DNA of 64,000 bases from Pedobacter caeni. Lineage in GTDB: Bacteria > Bacteroidota > Bacteroidia > Sphingobacteriales > Sphingobacteriaceae. Location of the stretch: the NCBI RefSeq assembly GCF_900129215.1, contig NZ_FQUQ01000003.1:514101-578100 (forward strand), written 5' to 3'. The position numbers and the translations under genes were made by a program. Under the pieces are notes generated by a model. The model had not been told where the DNA came from. It ran no database searches and was given only the letters and a program-made list of their open reading frames with translations. Positions 50,917 through 58,883 of the stretch are shown here, one piece after another (positions within the stretch are counted from its first letter, which is position 1; every line of letters starts with the position of its first letter).

Positions 50917-51029
50917 AACAGCTTTCTTTATGCTAAGGGATTTTCCCAAGGCAGAGAACAAAAACATTAACCGATGGCAGGTCGTCCCGAATACGATAGG
51001 AAGGAAACCACCGTCACAATTATATAAAA
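50917..51029 (+). promoter_or_regulatory. Long gap before rpsH with hairpin and shared motif
   Basis: 113 non-coding bases, the largest gap in the spc part. GGGA pairs with TCCC around TTT near 50938-50948, and CCCAAGGCAGA follows, similar to CCCAAGGCATA before rpmC. No -7 box seen. In E. coli uS8 represses the spc operon by binding mRNA; a control element here is possible but unproven. Confidence 0.4.
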
Positions 51030-51428
51030 ATGAATACAGATCCAATAGCAGATTATCTTACAAGAGTAAGAAATGCCATCAAGGCAAATCACAGAATTGT
51101 AGAAATTCCTGCATCAAACCTTAAAAAAGAAATCACTAAAGTTCTTTTTGACAAAGGTTACATTGCTAATTACAAGTTTGAGGACACTACGGCTCAAGGA
51201 ACAATCAAAATCGCTTTGAAATACAATGCGATCACTAAAATCCCTGCAATCCGTACATTGACCCGTATCAGCAAACCAGGTTTAAGGCAATATGCCGGCG
51301 TAGAAAATATGCCAAGAGTATTAAACGGTTTAGGTATCGCCATCTTGTCTACATCTAAAGGTGTAATGACAGATAAAGAAGCAGCCAAACTAAACATTGG
51401 TGGCGAGGTTTTGTGTCACGTTTATTAA
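51030..51428 (+). CDS. rpsH: 30S ribosomal protein S8 (uS8)
   Basis: 132 residues. MNTDPIADYLTRVRNAIKANHRIVEIPASNLKKEITKVL and GLGIAILSTSKGVMTDKEAAKLNIGGEVLCHVY are canonical uS8, a primary 16S rRNA binder that also autoregulates the spc operon in E. coli. Confidence 0.98.
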   Translation: MNTDPIADYLTRVRNAIKANHRIVEIPASNLKKEITKVLFDKGYIANYKFEDTTAQGTIKIALKYNAITKIPAIRTLTRISKPGLRQYAGVENMPRVLNGLGIAILSTSKGVMTDKEAAKLNIGGEVLCHVY

Positions 51429-51432
51429 TTAA

Positions 51433-51438
51433 AGGAGG
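51433..51438 (+). promoter_or_regulatory. Canonical Shine-Dalgarno before rplF
   Basis: AGGAGG eight bases before the rplF ATG, in the 18-base gap after rpsH. Same sequence and same spacing as the site before rpsG. Confidence 0.7.
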
Positions 51439-51446
51439 ATAGCAAA

Positions 51447-52004
51447 ATGTCAAGAATAGGAAAAGCCCCAATTAATGTACCTGCAGGTGTAACGATTACA
51501 GTAGCTAAAGATAACGTAGTAACTGTAAAAGGCCCTAAAGGAGAATTGACTCAAGCAGTTGATTCTGATATCACTGTAAGTCAGGAAGACGGTGTACTAA
51601 CCGTAACCCGTCCCTCAGAGCAGAAAAGACACAAAGCATTGCACGGATTATACCGTTCATTGTTAAACAATATGGTTATTGGTGTAACAGAAGGATACAA
51701 AATTTCTCAGGAATTAGTAGGTGTTGGTTACCGTGCTACAAACACAGGAAACACATTAGACTTAGTTCTGGGTTATTCTCACCACTATGTATTCCAATTG
51801 CCGGAAGAAATTAAAGTAACAACAACATCTGAAAAAGGTCAAACTCCTAAAATCATTTTAGAAAGTATTGACAAACAATTGATCGGACAAGTAGCAGCGA
51901 AAATCCGCTCGTTACGTACTCCTGAGCCATATAAAGGTAAAGGTATCAAGTTTGTAGGTGAAGTGTTAAGAAGAAAAGCAGGTAAATCAGCTTCTAAAAA
52001 ATAA
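51447..52004 (+). CDS. rplF: 50S ribosomal protein L6 (uL6)
   Basis: 185 residues. MSRIGKAPINVPAGVTITVAKDNVVTVKGPKGEL and EPYKGKGIKFVGEVLRRKAGKSASKK are diagnostic of uL6, near the sarcin-ricin loop where translation GTPases bind. It has a strong AGGAGG ribosome-binding site. Confidence 0.98.
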   Translation: MSRIGKAPINVPAGVTITVAKDNVVTVKGPKGELTQAVDSDITVSQEDGVLTVTRPSEQKRHKALHGLYRSLLNNMVIGVTEGYKISQELVGVGYRATNTGNTLDLVLGYSHHYVFQLPEEIKVTTTSEKGQTPKIILESIDKQLIGQVAAKIRSLRTPEPYKGKGIKFVGEVLRRKAGKSASKK

Positions 52005-52009
52005 TCAAA

Positions 52010-52363
52010 ATGGCAGGAAAAAAATTATCTCGTAGAGATCGTATAAAAAAAGGAATCAGAAAAAGATTAACAGGTTCTGAAAGCCGTCCACGTCTATCGG
52101 TATATAGAAGCAATAAAGGAATTTATGCTCAAATCATTAACGACGTAACCGGTAATACAATTGTATCAGCTTCGTCTTTATCAAAAGACTTTTCTGGAAC
52201 TGGAAACAAATCTGAGCAATCAGTAGCAGTAGGTAAACTAGTAGCTGAAAAAGCACTTGCAGCTGGTGTGAAAGAAGTAGTTTTCGATAGAAATGGCTAT
52301 TTGTACCATGGACGTGTTAAATCGTTGGCAGAAGGTGCTCGCGAAGCTGGTTTAGTATTTTAA
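52010..52363 (+). CDS. rplR: 50S ribosomal protein L18 (uL18)
   Basis: 117 residues. RRDRIKKGIRKRLTGSESRPRLSVYRSNKGIYAQIIND and EVVFDRNGYLYHGRVKSLAEGAREAGLVF identify uL18, a 5S rRNA-binding protein of the central protuberance. Confidence 0.98.
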   Translation: MAGKKLSRRDRIKKGIRKRLTGSESRPRLSVYRSNKGIYAQIINDVTGNTIVSASSLSKDFSGTGNKSEQSVAVGKLVAEKALAAGVKEVVFDRNGYLYHGRVKSLAEGAREAGLVF

Positions 52364-52381
52364 TCTGAAAATAGGATAACA

Positions 52382-52900
52382 ATGTCAACTATCAATATAA
52401 AAAGAGTTAAGACTAGCGAGATCGAATTAAAAGATCGTTTAGTTAGCATACAACGTGTTGCCAAAGTAACCAAAGGTGGACGTACTTTCAGCTTCTCAGC
52501 CATCGTGGTTGTCGGAGATGAAAACGGAATCGTAGGTTACGGATTAGGTAAAGCAAAAGAGGTAACTGAAGCCATCGCTAAAGGTATCGATGATGCGAAA
52601 AAGAACTTGGTAAAAGTTCCTCTGTTAAACGGTACTGTTCCTCATGAGCAAATCGGTAAATTCTCTGGTGGTTTTGTATTAATCAAACCAGCAGCAGTAG
52701 GTACAGGTGTTATTGCTGGTGGTGCAATGCGTGCTGTATTAGAGAGTGCAGGAGTACATAACGTACTTGCAAAGTCTAAAGGTTCATCAAATCCTCACAA
52801 CGTGGTAAAAGCAACTGTTGATGCTTTAACTAAAATGCGCGATGCTTATACTGTCGCTCAGCAACGTGGTGTCGATTTAAATAAAGTTTTTAACGGATAA
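52382..52900 (+). CDS. rpsE: 30S ribosomal protein S5 (uS5)
   Basis: 172 residues. LKDRLVSIQRVAKVTKGGRTFSFSAIVVVGDENGIVGYGLGKAKEV and the C-terminal AVLESAGVHNVLAKSKGSSNPHNVVKATVDAL are standard uS5, important for mRNA helicase activity and accuracy. Four bases before rpmD. Confidence 0.98.
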   Translation: MSTINIKRVKTSEIELKDRLVSIQRVAKVTKGGRTFSFSAIVVVGDENGIVGYGLGKAKEVTEAIAKGIDDAKKNLVKVPLLNGTVPHEQIGKFSGGFVLIKPAAVGTGVIAGGAMRAVLESAGVHNVLAKSKGSSNPHNVVKATVDALTKMRDAYTVAQQRGVDLNKVFNG

Positions 52901-52904
52901 TATT

Positions 52905-53084
52905 ATGGCTAAGATCAAAATAACCCAGATAAAAAGCATTATCGATAGAAGCGAACGCCAAAAAAGAACGATGAAAGCATTAGGTTTAACTAAAATGAAC
53001 CAAAGTGTAGAAGTGGAAGCTAACGCTGCCATCATCGGAATGGTGAGAAAAGTGAATCACTTAGTTGCTATAGAGAGTATATAA
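52905..53084 (+). CDS. rpmD: 50S ribosomal protein L30 (uL30)
   Basis: 59 residues read directly from the sequence: MAKIKITQIKSIIDRSERQK, then ALGLTKMNQSVEVEANAAII and GMVRKVNHLVAIESI. The KxTxxALGLxKxxxxVxxxxxxxxxGMxxxVxHLV pattern is uL30. Small, one domain, between rpsE and rplO as in other bacteria. Confidence 0.97.
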   Translation: MAKIKITQIKSIIDRSERQKRTMKALGLTKMNQSVEVEANAAIIGMVRKVNHLVAIESI

Positions 53085-53087
53085 ATT

Positions 53088-53136
53088 TTTAAAGGTTGTA
53101 AATGTGGTTTATATAATTACATTTGCAACCTTTAAA
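53088..53136 (+). promoter_or_regulatory. Promoter of rplO-secY embedded in an 18-bp inverted repeat
   Basis: Arms 53088-53105 and 53119-53136 are complementary with one G-T pair and a 13-base loop. The -33 TTG (53096-53098) lies in the left arm and the -7 TACATTTG (53118-53125) in the right, 19 bases apart. It may act as a terminator for the upstream transcript, a promoter for rplO, and possibly an operator. Confidence 0.65.
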
Positions 53137-53149
53137 TATGTTTAACCGT

Positions 53150-53176
53150 TGCCCTGATTAGTGAAAGCGAAGGGCA
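53150..53176 (+). promoter_or_regulatory. Leader hairpin before rplO
   Basis: TGCCCT (53150-53155) pairs with AGGGCA (53171-53176) over a 15-base loop, 17 bases before the rplO ATG, and downstream of the -7 box at 53118-53125. Possible translational control element. Confidence 0.45.
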
Positions 53177-53192
53177 GCACAAGTTTCAAAAA

Positions 53193-53639
53193 ATGAACTT
53201 AAGTAATCTTAAACCTGCAGCAGGTTCAACAAAAAACAACAAGAGAATTGGTCGTGGTACCGGTTCCGGACGCGGTGGTACATCTACACGTGGACACAAA
53301 GGTGCTGGATCACGTTCAGGTCACAAAACCAAAATTGGTTTTGAGGGTGGACAAATGCCATTGCAACGTCGTGTACCTAAGGTAGGTTTCAAACCTATTA
53401 ACCGCGTTGAATATGTAAGCGTTAACTTAGACGTATTACAAGGATTAGCAGAGAAATTTAGCTTAACTACAATTGATTTTGCTACATTGCAGGATCACGG
53501 TTTAGCTCATAAAAATGACCTTGTTAAAATTCTTGGTCGTGGTGAAGTTAAAACTAAGTTAGAAGTTAAAGCACATGCTTTTTCTGCAACCGCACAAAAA
53601 GCTATTGAGGCTGTTGGAGGCTCAATCGAAAAATTGTAA
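53193..53639 (+). CDS. rplO: 50S ribosomal protein L15 (uL15)
   Basis: 148 residues. MNLSNLKPAAGSTKNNKRIGRGTGSGRGGTSTRGHKGAGSRSG and FEGGQMPLQRRVPKVGF are canonical uL15, a late-assembly protein of the large subunit. A likely own promoter lies 70 bases upstream. secY follows after three bases. Confidence 0.98.
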   Translation: MNLSNLKPAAGSTKNNKRIGRGTGSGRGGTSTRGHKGAGSRSGHKTKIGFEGGQMPLQRRVPKVGFKPINRVEYVSVNLDVLQGLAEKFSLTTIDFATLQDHGLAHKNDLVKILGRGEVKTKLEVKAHAFSATAQKAIEAVGGSIEKL

Positions 53640-53642
53640 TTA

Positions 53643-54977
53643 ATGAAGAAGCTGTTTACTACTTTAAGTAATATTTGGAAAATTCAAGAATTGAAAGAGC
53701 GTATTGTATTTACGCTCATGATTCTTTTGGTTTATAGGTTTGTATCCCACGTGGTTCTTCCAGGTGTTGATGCAACTCTTTTAGGCAATAATGAGAAGTC
53801 TGGACTTTTGGGTCTCTTGGATATGTTTGCCGGAGGTTCGTTTTCACGGGTATCTATCCTTGCCTTGGGTGTTATGCCTTATATTTCTGCCTCAATTGTA
53901 GTTCAGCTATTAGGTATTGCTGTTCCTTCCTTCCAGAAAATGCAAAAGGAGGGTGAAAGTGGCAGGAAGAAACTAAATCAAATTACGCGTTACCTGACGG
54001 TAGCCATCACAGCTGTTCAGGCTGTTGGTTATGTTAAAACACAGGTTCCAGCAGAAGCAATCGTTATTGATCATGCTTTGTTCTATGTAATGGCAACATT
54101 TGTGTTGGCAGCAGGAACATTGTTTGTGATGTGGTTAGGTGAGAAAATCACCGATAAAGGTATTGGAAATGGTATTTCACTGATCATCATGGTTGGTATT
54201 ATTGCCAGATTACCAATCGCTTTATACCAGGAGGTTACTTCAAGATTTGTTGGCGCAGGCTTAATAGCCCTTGTCGTGGAAATTGTAGCTTTATTTGCAG
54301 TGGTGATGTTTACCATCATGATTGTTCAGGGTGTACGTAAAGTGCCTGTTCAGTATGCAAAGAGAATTGTTGGTAACAGACAGTTTGGTGGAGTAAGACA
54401 GTACATCCCTCTAAAGGTGAATGCTGCCGGTGTAATGCCGATCATCTTTGCTCAGGCATTGATGTTTATTCCAGGGTTTATTCCTCAGTTCTTCCCATCC
54501 CTGCAAAATACCTGGTTGGTTCAGTTCAGTGACTATACTTCATTAGCGTATAGCTTAACATTTGGCTTTTTAATTATTGCATTTACATTCTTTTATACTG
54601 CAATTACTGTTAACCCTACTCAGATGTCGGATGACATGAAGAAGAATGGTGGTTTCATTCCTGGTATCAAACCGGGTCTTTCTACCTCAAGCTTCATAGA
54701 TGATGTTATTTCGAAGATCACCTTCCCGGGTGCTGTCTTCCTTGCCATCATCGCAATCCTTCCTTCTATAGCGGTTAAATTCGGTATCAAGTCGGAATTT
54801 GCCCACTTCTATGGTGGAACTTCCCTGTTGATCCTGGTAGGTGTAGTACTGGATACCTTGCAACAAATCGAAAGTTATCTGTTAATGCGTCATTACGATG
54901 GTTTAATGAAAACAGGCAGAGTTACCGGCCGCACAGGAATTCCTGCTGCAGCAAGCGGTAGCAATGCAGTGATCTAA
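53643..54977 (+). CDS. secY: Preprotein translocase subunit SecY
   Basis: 444 residues with ten membrane helices. FTLMILLVYRFVSHVVLPGVD, ALGVMPYISASIVVQLL, DKGIGNGISLIIMVGI, GGFIPGIKPG and YLLMRHYDGLMKTGR are typical SecY segments; the plug follows the first helix. It forms the protein-conducting channel in the inner membrane. As usual, it sits between rplO and map. Confidence 0.98.
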   Translation: MKKLFTTLSNIWKIQELKERIVFTLMILLVYRFVSHVVLPGVDATLLGNNEKSGLLGLLDMFAGGSFSRVSILALGVMPYISASIVVQLLGIAVPSFQKMQKEGESGRKKLNQITRYLTVAITAVQAVGYVKTQVPAEAIVIDHALFYVMATFVLAAGTLFVMWLGEKITDKGIGNGISLIIMVGIIARLPIALYQEVTSRFVGAGLIALVVEIVALFAVVMFTIMIVQGVRKVPVQYAKRIVGNRQFGGVRQYIPLKVNAAGVMPIIFAQALMFIPGFIPQFFPSLQNTWLVQFSDYTSLAYSLTFGFLIIAFTFFYTAITVNPTQMSDDMKKNGGFIPGIKPGLSTSSFIDDVISKITFPGAVFLAIIAILPSIAVKFGIKSEFAHFYGGTSLLILVGVVLDTLQQIESYLLMRHYDGLMKTGRVTGRTGIPAAASGSNAVI

Positions 54978-54985
54978 ATAATTGC

Positions 54986-55771
54986 ATGTCTAAGATCTAT
55001 TACAAATCTCCGGAGGAGATCGAGTTAATCAGAGAGAGTTCTTTACTCGTATCTAAAACCTTAGCTGAAGTAGCTAAAGTAATTGGTCCGGGCATCACAA
55101 CAAAAAAACTGAATGACCTGGCTGAAACGTTTATCAAAGACCATGGAGCAATCCCTGCTTTTTTAAACTATAACGGCTTCCCGTATTCACTGTGTATTTC
55201 GCCTAATGAGCAGGTTGTTCATGGCTTTCCCGGTGAGTATGTGATACAGGAGGGAGATTTAATCTCTGTCGACTGTGGGGTCATTCTAAACAAATATTTC
55301 GGTGACTCCGCCTATACCTTCTCCATTGGGGAAATTGATGCGGAGAAACAGAAACTGGTTGAGGTGACAAAAGAGTGCTTAAGACTTGCGATTGAGAAGG
55401 CCGTTGTAGGTTCAAGGGTCGGAGACGTAGGCTATGCTGTACAGGCGCATGCGGAGGCGAATGGATTTGGTGTGGTGAAAGAATTAGTGGGTCACGGTGT
55501 CGGAGTTCAGTTACATGAAAAACCTGAAGTACCAAATTATGGTAAACGAGGGAGTGGAATTAAACTGGAAGAAGGAATGGTGATCGCTATTGAGCCAATG
55601 ATCAATGCAGGTACAGCTGGTGTTAAGTTCTGGTCAGACGGCTGGACAGTAACCAGTAAGGACAATAGGCCATCTGCTCATTTTGAGCATACAGTGGCAG
55701 TTAAAAAGGGGAATGCAGACGTTTTATCGACCTTTTCAGTAATTGAAGAAGTTTTAAATAAAAAAAAGTAA
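54986..55771 (+). CDS. map: Methionine aminopeptidase, type I
   Basis: 261 residues. Metal ligands appear in DLISVDCGVILNKYFGDSAYTF (Asp, Asp), GHGVGVQLHEKPEVPNYG (His), GMVIAIEPM (Glu) and SAHFEHTVAV (Glu). The enzyme removes the initiator Met from new proteins. Eight bases after secY, a conserved position in the spc operon. Confidence 0.97.
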   Translation: MSKIYYKSPEEIELIRESSLLVSKTLAEVAKVIGPGITTKKLNDLAETFIKDHGAIPAFLNYNGFPYSLCISPNEQVVHGFPGEYVIQEGDLISVDCGVILNKYFGDSAYTFSIGEIDAEKQKLVEVTKECLRLAIEKAVVGSRVGDVGYAVQAHAEANGFGVVKELVGHGVGVQLHEKPEVPNYGKRGSGIKLEEGMVIAIEPMINAGTAGVKFWSDGWTVTSKDNRPSAHFEHTVAVKKGNADVLSTFSVIEEVLNKKK

Positions 55772-55790
55772 ATAATTAAATTTTTTTATT

Positions 55791-55798
55791 TAATTTTG
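55791..55798 (+). promoter_or_regulatory. -7 box before infA
   Basis: TAATTTTG matches the consensus; no good -33 box was seen. It lies just after a small AT-rich inverted repeat (AATTAAA / TTTAATT) that follows the map stop codon. Confidence 0.5.
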
Positions 55799-55842
55799 CA
55801 ACCCTGTTTAGTAACAGCTAATTAAGTAAAAATCAATATTAT

Positions 55843-56061
55843 ATGGCTAAACAAGCCTCAATTGAGCAAGACGGTGTAATAAGGGAAGCATTATCCAATG
55901 CCATGTTCCGTGTGGAACTAGAGAATGGTCATGAGATAATTGCTCATATTTCAGGTAAGATGAGGATGCACTACATCAAGATTCTTCCTGGAGACAAAGT
56001 CAAATTAGAGATGTCGCCTTACGATTTATCAAAGGGCAGGATTACTTATAGATATAAATAA
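55843..56061 (+). CDS. infA: Translation initiation factor IF-1
   Basis: 72 residues, the standard length. MAKQASIEQDGVIREALSNAMFRVELENGHEIIAHISGKMRMHYIKILPGDKVKLEMSPYDLSKGRITYR is the complete OB-fold IF-1, which binds the 30S A site. One base separates its stop from rpmJ. Confidence 0.98.
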   Translation: MAKQASIEQDGVIREALSNAMFRVELENGHEIIAHISGKMRMHYIKILPGDKVKLEMSPYDLSKGRITYRYK

Positions 56062-56062
56062 A

Positions 56063-56179
56063 ATGAAAGTTAGGTCATCAATTAAAAAACGTAGCGCTGA
56101 TTGCAAGATTATTCGTCGTAAAGGTAAACTTTTCGTGATTAACAAGAAAAATCCAAAATACAAGCAACGTCAAGGTTAA
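56063..56179 (+). CDS. rpmJ: 50S ribosomal protein L36 (bL36), zinc-free form
   Basis: 38 residues read directly: MKVRSSIKKRSADCKIIRR then KGKLFVINKKNPKYKQRQG. The usual form has a CxxC zinc ribbon; only one Cys remains, so this is the zinc-independent version. One base after infA. Confidence 0.97.
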   Translation: MKVRSSIKKRSADCKIIRRKGKLFVINKKNPKYKQRQG

Positions 56180-56259
56180 GAAATTATTGAATTTGATGTA
56201 GATTGAATGTACAAGATACTCAATCTCGTTCATTCAGTTAATCAAACATTAGTACAAAT

Positions 56260-56637
56260 ATGGCAAGGATATCAGGTATTGATTTACCAAGAAACAAAAG
56301 AGGCGAAATTGGTCTTACTTACATCTTCGGAGTAGGAAGATCAACTGCTCAACGTATTTTAACGGAAGCAGGTATCGATTTTAACAAGAAAGTACAGGAC
56401 TGGTCTGATGATGAGTTATCAGCGATCCGTACCATCATCAACGACGGCGTAAAAGTAGAAGGTGCTTTACGTTCAGAAGTTCAGTTGAACATTAAACGTT
56501 TAATGGATATCGGTTGTTACCGTGGATTACGTCACAGAAAAGGTTTGCCGGTACGTGGACAACGTACTAAGAACAACTCTCGTACACGTAAAGGCAAGAG
56601 AAAAACAGTTGCTAACAAGAAAAAAGCTACTAAATAA
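56260..56637 (+). CDS. rpsM: 30S ribosomal protein S13 (uS13)
   Basis: 125 residues. MARISGIDLPRNKRGEIGLTYIFGVGRSTAQRILTEAG and GCYRGLRHRKGLPVRGQRTKNNSRTRKGKRKTV identify uS13, at the 30S head-50S bridge. The gap from rpmJ (80 bases) carries a weak GATTGA/TCAATC repeat. Confidence 0.98.
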   Translation: MARISGIDLPRNKRGEIGLTYIFGVGRSTAQRILTEAGIDFNKKVQDWSDDELSAIRTIINDGVKVEGALRSEVQLNIKRLMDIGCYRGLRHRKGLPVRGQRTKNNSRTRKGKRKTVANKKKATK

Positions 56638-56658
56638 AATTAGTACTGAATAAGAATT

Positions 56659-57048
56659 ATGGCTAAGAGTAAAAAAGTTACCAAAAAGCGTATTGTTGTT
56701 ATTGAGCCTGTTGGTCAGGCGCACATCAATGCTACTTTTAACAATATCATTGTTACTTTAACAAATAACAACGGTCAAACTATTTCATGGTCTTCTGCAG
56801 GTAAAATGGGATTCAAGGGTTCTAAAAAGAACACTCCTTATGCAGCAGGTCAGGCTGCATCAGATTGCGGTAAAGTAGCATTTGATTTAGGTCTGCGTAA
56901 AGTAGAAGTTTTTGTTAAAGGTCCAGGTTCAGGTCGTGAGTCTGCAATTAGAACATTGCAAATCTCAGGTATCGAAGTAACCTCTATCAAAGATATCACA
57001 CCGCTTCCGCACAACGGATGTCGTCCTCCTAAGAAGAGAAGAGTTTAA
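56659..57048 (+). CDS. rpsK: 30S ribosomal protein S11 (uS11)
   Basis: 129 residues. GQAHINATFNNIIVTLTNNNGQTISWSSAGKMGFKGSKKNTPYAAGQAA and ITPLPHNGCRPPKKRRV are diagnostic uS11, on the 30S platform near the mRNA exit. Confidence 0.98.
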   Translation: MAKSKKVTKKRIVVIEPVGQAHINATFNNIIVTLTNNNGQTISWSSAGKMGFKGSKKNTPYAAGQAASDCGKVAFDLGLRKVEVFVKGPGSGRESAIRTLQISGIEVTSIKDITPLPHNGCRPPKKRRV

Positions 57049-57112
57049 TAATTAACTTTTAAAGCTAAGAGTCTGCAGTTTAAGGCTGTATGATACTTTA
57101 AAACAAAAAGCA

Positions 57113-57721
57113 ATGGCAAGATATACAGGACCAAAGTCCAAAATAGCCCGTAAATTCAGAGAGCCAATTTTCGGCCCTGATAAGGTTTTAGATAGAAAAA
57201 ATTATCCTCCTGGACAGCACGGTGCTTCCAAAAGAAGAGGAAAACAATCCGAGTACGCAGTACAGTTAATGGAAAAACAGAAAGTTAAATATACTTATGG
57301 TGTATTAGAACGTCAGTTCCGTAATTTGTTCACAAAAGCATCTTCACGTGAAGGTATCACTGGTGACAACTTATTGCAATTATTAGAAGCTCGTTTAGAT
57401 AACACAGTATACAGATTAGGTATTGCTACAACACGTTCAGCTGCCCGTCAGTTAGTTAGCCATAAACACGTAACAGTTAACGGTGAAGTAGTAAATATCC
57501 CTTCATATCAATTAAAAGCTGGTGATGTTGTTGCAGTTCGCGAAAAGTCTAAGACTTTAGAAGCGATTACAAATTCAGTAGCAGGCAGAGTAATCAATAA
57601 ATTCAATTGGTTAGACTGGAATGCAAGTGAATTGACAGGTAAGTTCTTAACTTATCCTAACCGTGACGAGATCCCAGAAAATATCAAAGAGAACCTTATA
57701 GTAGAGTTATACTCTAAGTAA
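57113..57721 (+). CDS. rpsD: 30S ribosomal protein S4 (uS4)
   Basis: 202 residues. MARYTGPKSKIARKFREPIFGPDKVL, RGKQSEYAVQLMEKQKVKYTYGVLERQFRNLF and LDNTVYRLGIATTRSAARQLVSHKHVTVNG are canonical uS4. It organises 16S assembly and, in E. coli, represses the alpha operon. A hairpin with a T-rich tail follows before rpoA. Confidence 0.98.
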   Translation: MARYTGPKSKIARKFREPIFGPDKVLDRKNYPPGQHGASKRRGKQSEYAVQLMEKQKVKYTYGVLERQFRNLFTKASSREGITGDNLLQLLEARLDNTVYRLGIATTRSAARQLVSHKHVTVNGEVVNIPSYQLKAGDVVAVREKSKTLEAITNSVAGRVINKFNWLDWNASELTGKFLTYPNRDEIPENIKENLIVELYSK

Positions 57722-57728
57722 TATATTT

Positions 57729-57755
57729 AGTGAATTGCCTTCTGGGCAATTCACT
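57729..57755 (+). terminator. Terminator-like hairpin between rpsD and rpoA
   Basis: AGTGAATTGCC pairs perfectly with GGCAATTCACT around TTCTG, then TTATTTCATT. It may attenuate rather than fully stop transcription, since rpoA follows 44 bases later and no clear -7 box is seen in between. Confidence 0.7.
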
Positions 57756-57799
57756 TTATTTCATTACATAATTTTAATAACGATCTAAAAACATTATAA

Positions 57800-58792
57800 A
57801 TGGCAATTTTAGCATTTCAGAAACCCGATAAGGTAATCATGCAGAAATCAACAGATTTCGATGGTATATTTGAATTTCGTCCTTTAGAGCCCGGTTTCGG
57901 TGTAACAATTGGTAACGCCCTAAGAAGAATTTTACTTTCTTCATTAGAAGGTTATGCCATTACAAGTATTCGTTTTTCTGGCGTATCTCACGAGTTTTCT
58001 ACAATGAAAGGTGTTGTAGAAGATTTGACGGAAATCATCCTTAACTTAAAACAAGTGCGTTTTAAAAAAGTTGGTGATTCTGGTGATTCTGAAAAAGTTT
58101 TCATTTTAGTAAACGGTCAAGATCAGTTTACTGCTGGAGATATTACAAAATTCTCTAACAACTTCGAGGTTCTTAACCCTGATTTCGTTATTTGTAACAT
58201 GGAAAAAACAGTGACTTTAGAGGTAGAATTAACTATCAATAAAGGACGCGGTTATGTTCCAGCCGAAGAAAATAAAATCAATGATGCTGTAGTTGGTGTA
58301 ATCGCGATCGATTCGATCTTTACCCCAATGAAAAATGTAAAATACTCGATTGAAAATTATCGTGTTGAACAAAAGACAGATTATGAAAAATTAATATTAG
58401 ATATCTCTACAGATGGTTCAATCCACCCTGAAGAAGCACTAAAAGAAGCTGCGAAAATTTTAATCCAGCACTTTATGTTGTTCTCTGATGAGAATTTAGT
58501 ATTGGAATCTCAAGCTAAAGAAGAAACTAAAGAAGTGGATGAGGAAATTCTGCATATGCGTAAGATCCTTAAAACTGAACTGGTTGATTTAGATCTTTCT
58601 GTACGTGCATTAAACTGCTTAAAAGCAGCCGATATCCGTACTTTAGCTGACCTGGTTTCTTATGATGTTGCTGACATGTTAAAATTCAGAAACTTCGGTA
58701 AAAAATCATTGACAGAGATCCAGGAATTGGTGAAATCTAAAAGCTTATCTTTCGGTATGAACTTATCGAAATTTAAATTAGACGAAGAGTAA
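57800..58792 (+). CDS. rpoA: DNA-directed RNA polymerase subunit alpha
   Basis: 330 residues. N-terminal dimerisation domain with PLEPGFGVTIGNALRRILLSSLEGYAIT, linker, and C-terminal domain DLSVRALNCLKAADIRTLADLVSYDVADMLKFRNFGKKSLTEIQELV. It seeds RNA polymerase assembly and contacts upstream DNA and activators. It lies in the alpha operon between rpsD and rplQ. Confidence 0.98.
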   Translation: MAILAFQKPDKVIMQKSTDFDGIFEFRPLEPGFGVTIGNALRRILLSSLEGYAITSIRFSGVSHEFSTMKGVVEDLTEIILNLKQVRFKKVGDSGDSEKVFILVNGQDQFTAGDITKFSNNFEVLNPDFVICNMEKTVTLEVELTINKGRGYVPAEENKINDAVVGVIAIDSIFTPMKNVKYSIENYRVEQKTDYEKLILDISTDGSIHPEEALKEAAKILIQHFMLFSDENLVLESQAKEETKEVDEEILHMRKILKTELVDLDLSVRALNCLKAADIRTLADLVSYDVADMLKFRNFGKKSLTEIQELVKSKSLSFGMNLSKFKLDEE

Positions 58793-58808
58793 CCAACCAA
58801 ACATTAAA

Positions 58809-58869
58809 TAACAATATTGTTAATAGTGTATAATTCCCTCAGATAAACATCAAAGAGACGGTATACACT
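58809..58869 (+). promoter_or_regulatory. Two palindromes in the rpoA-rplQ gap
   Basis: TAACAATATTGTTA (58809-58822) is a perfect 14-base palindrome. AGTGTATA (58825-58832) pairs with TATACACT (58862-58869) over 29 bases. No T-run, so not a typical terminator. Possible mRNA structure or protein site. Confidence 0.45.
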
Positions 58870-58883
58870 GAATAAAATCAAAA

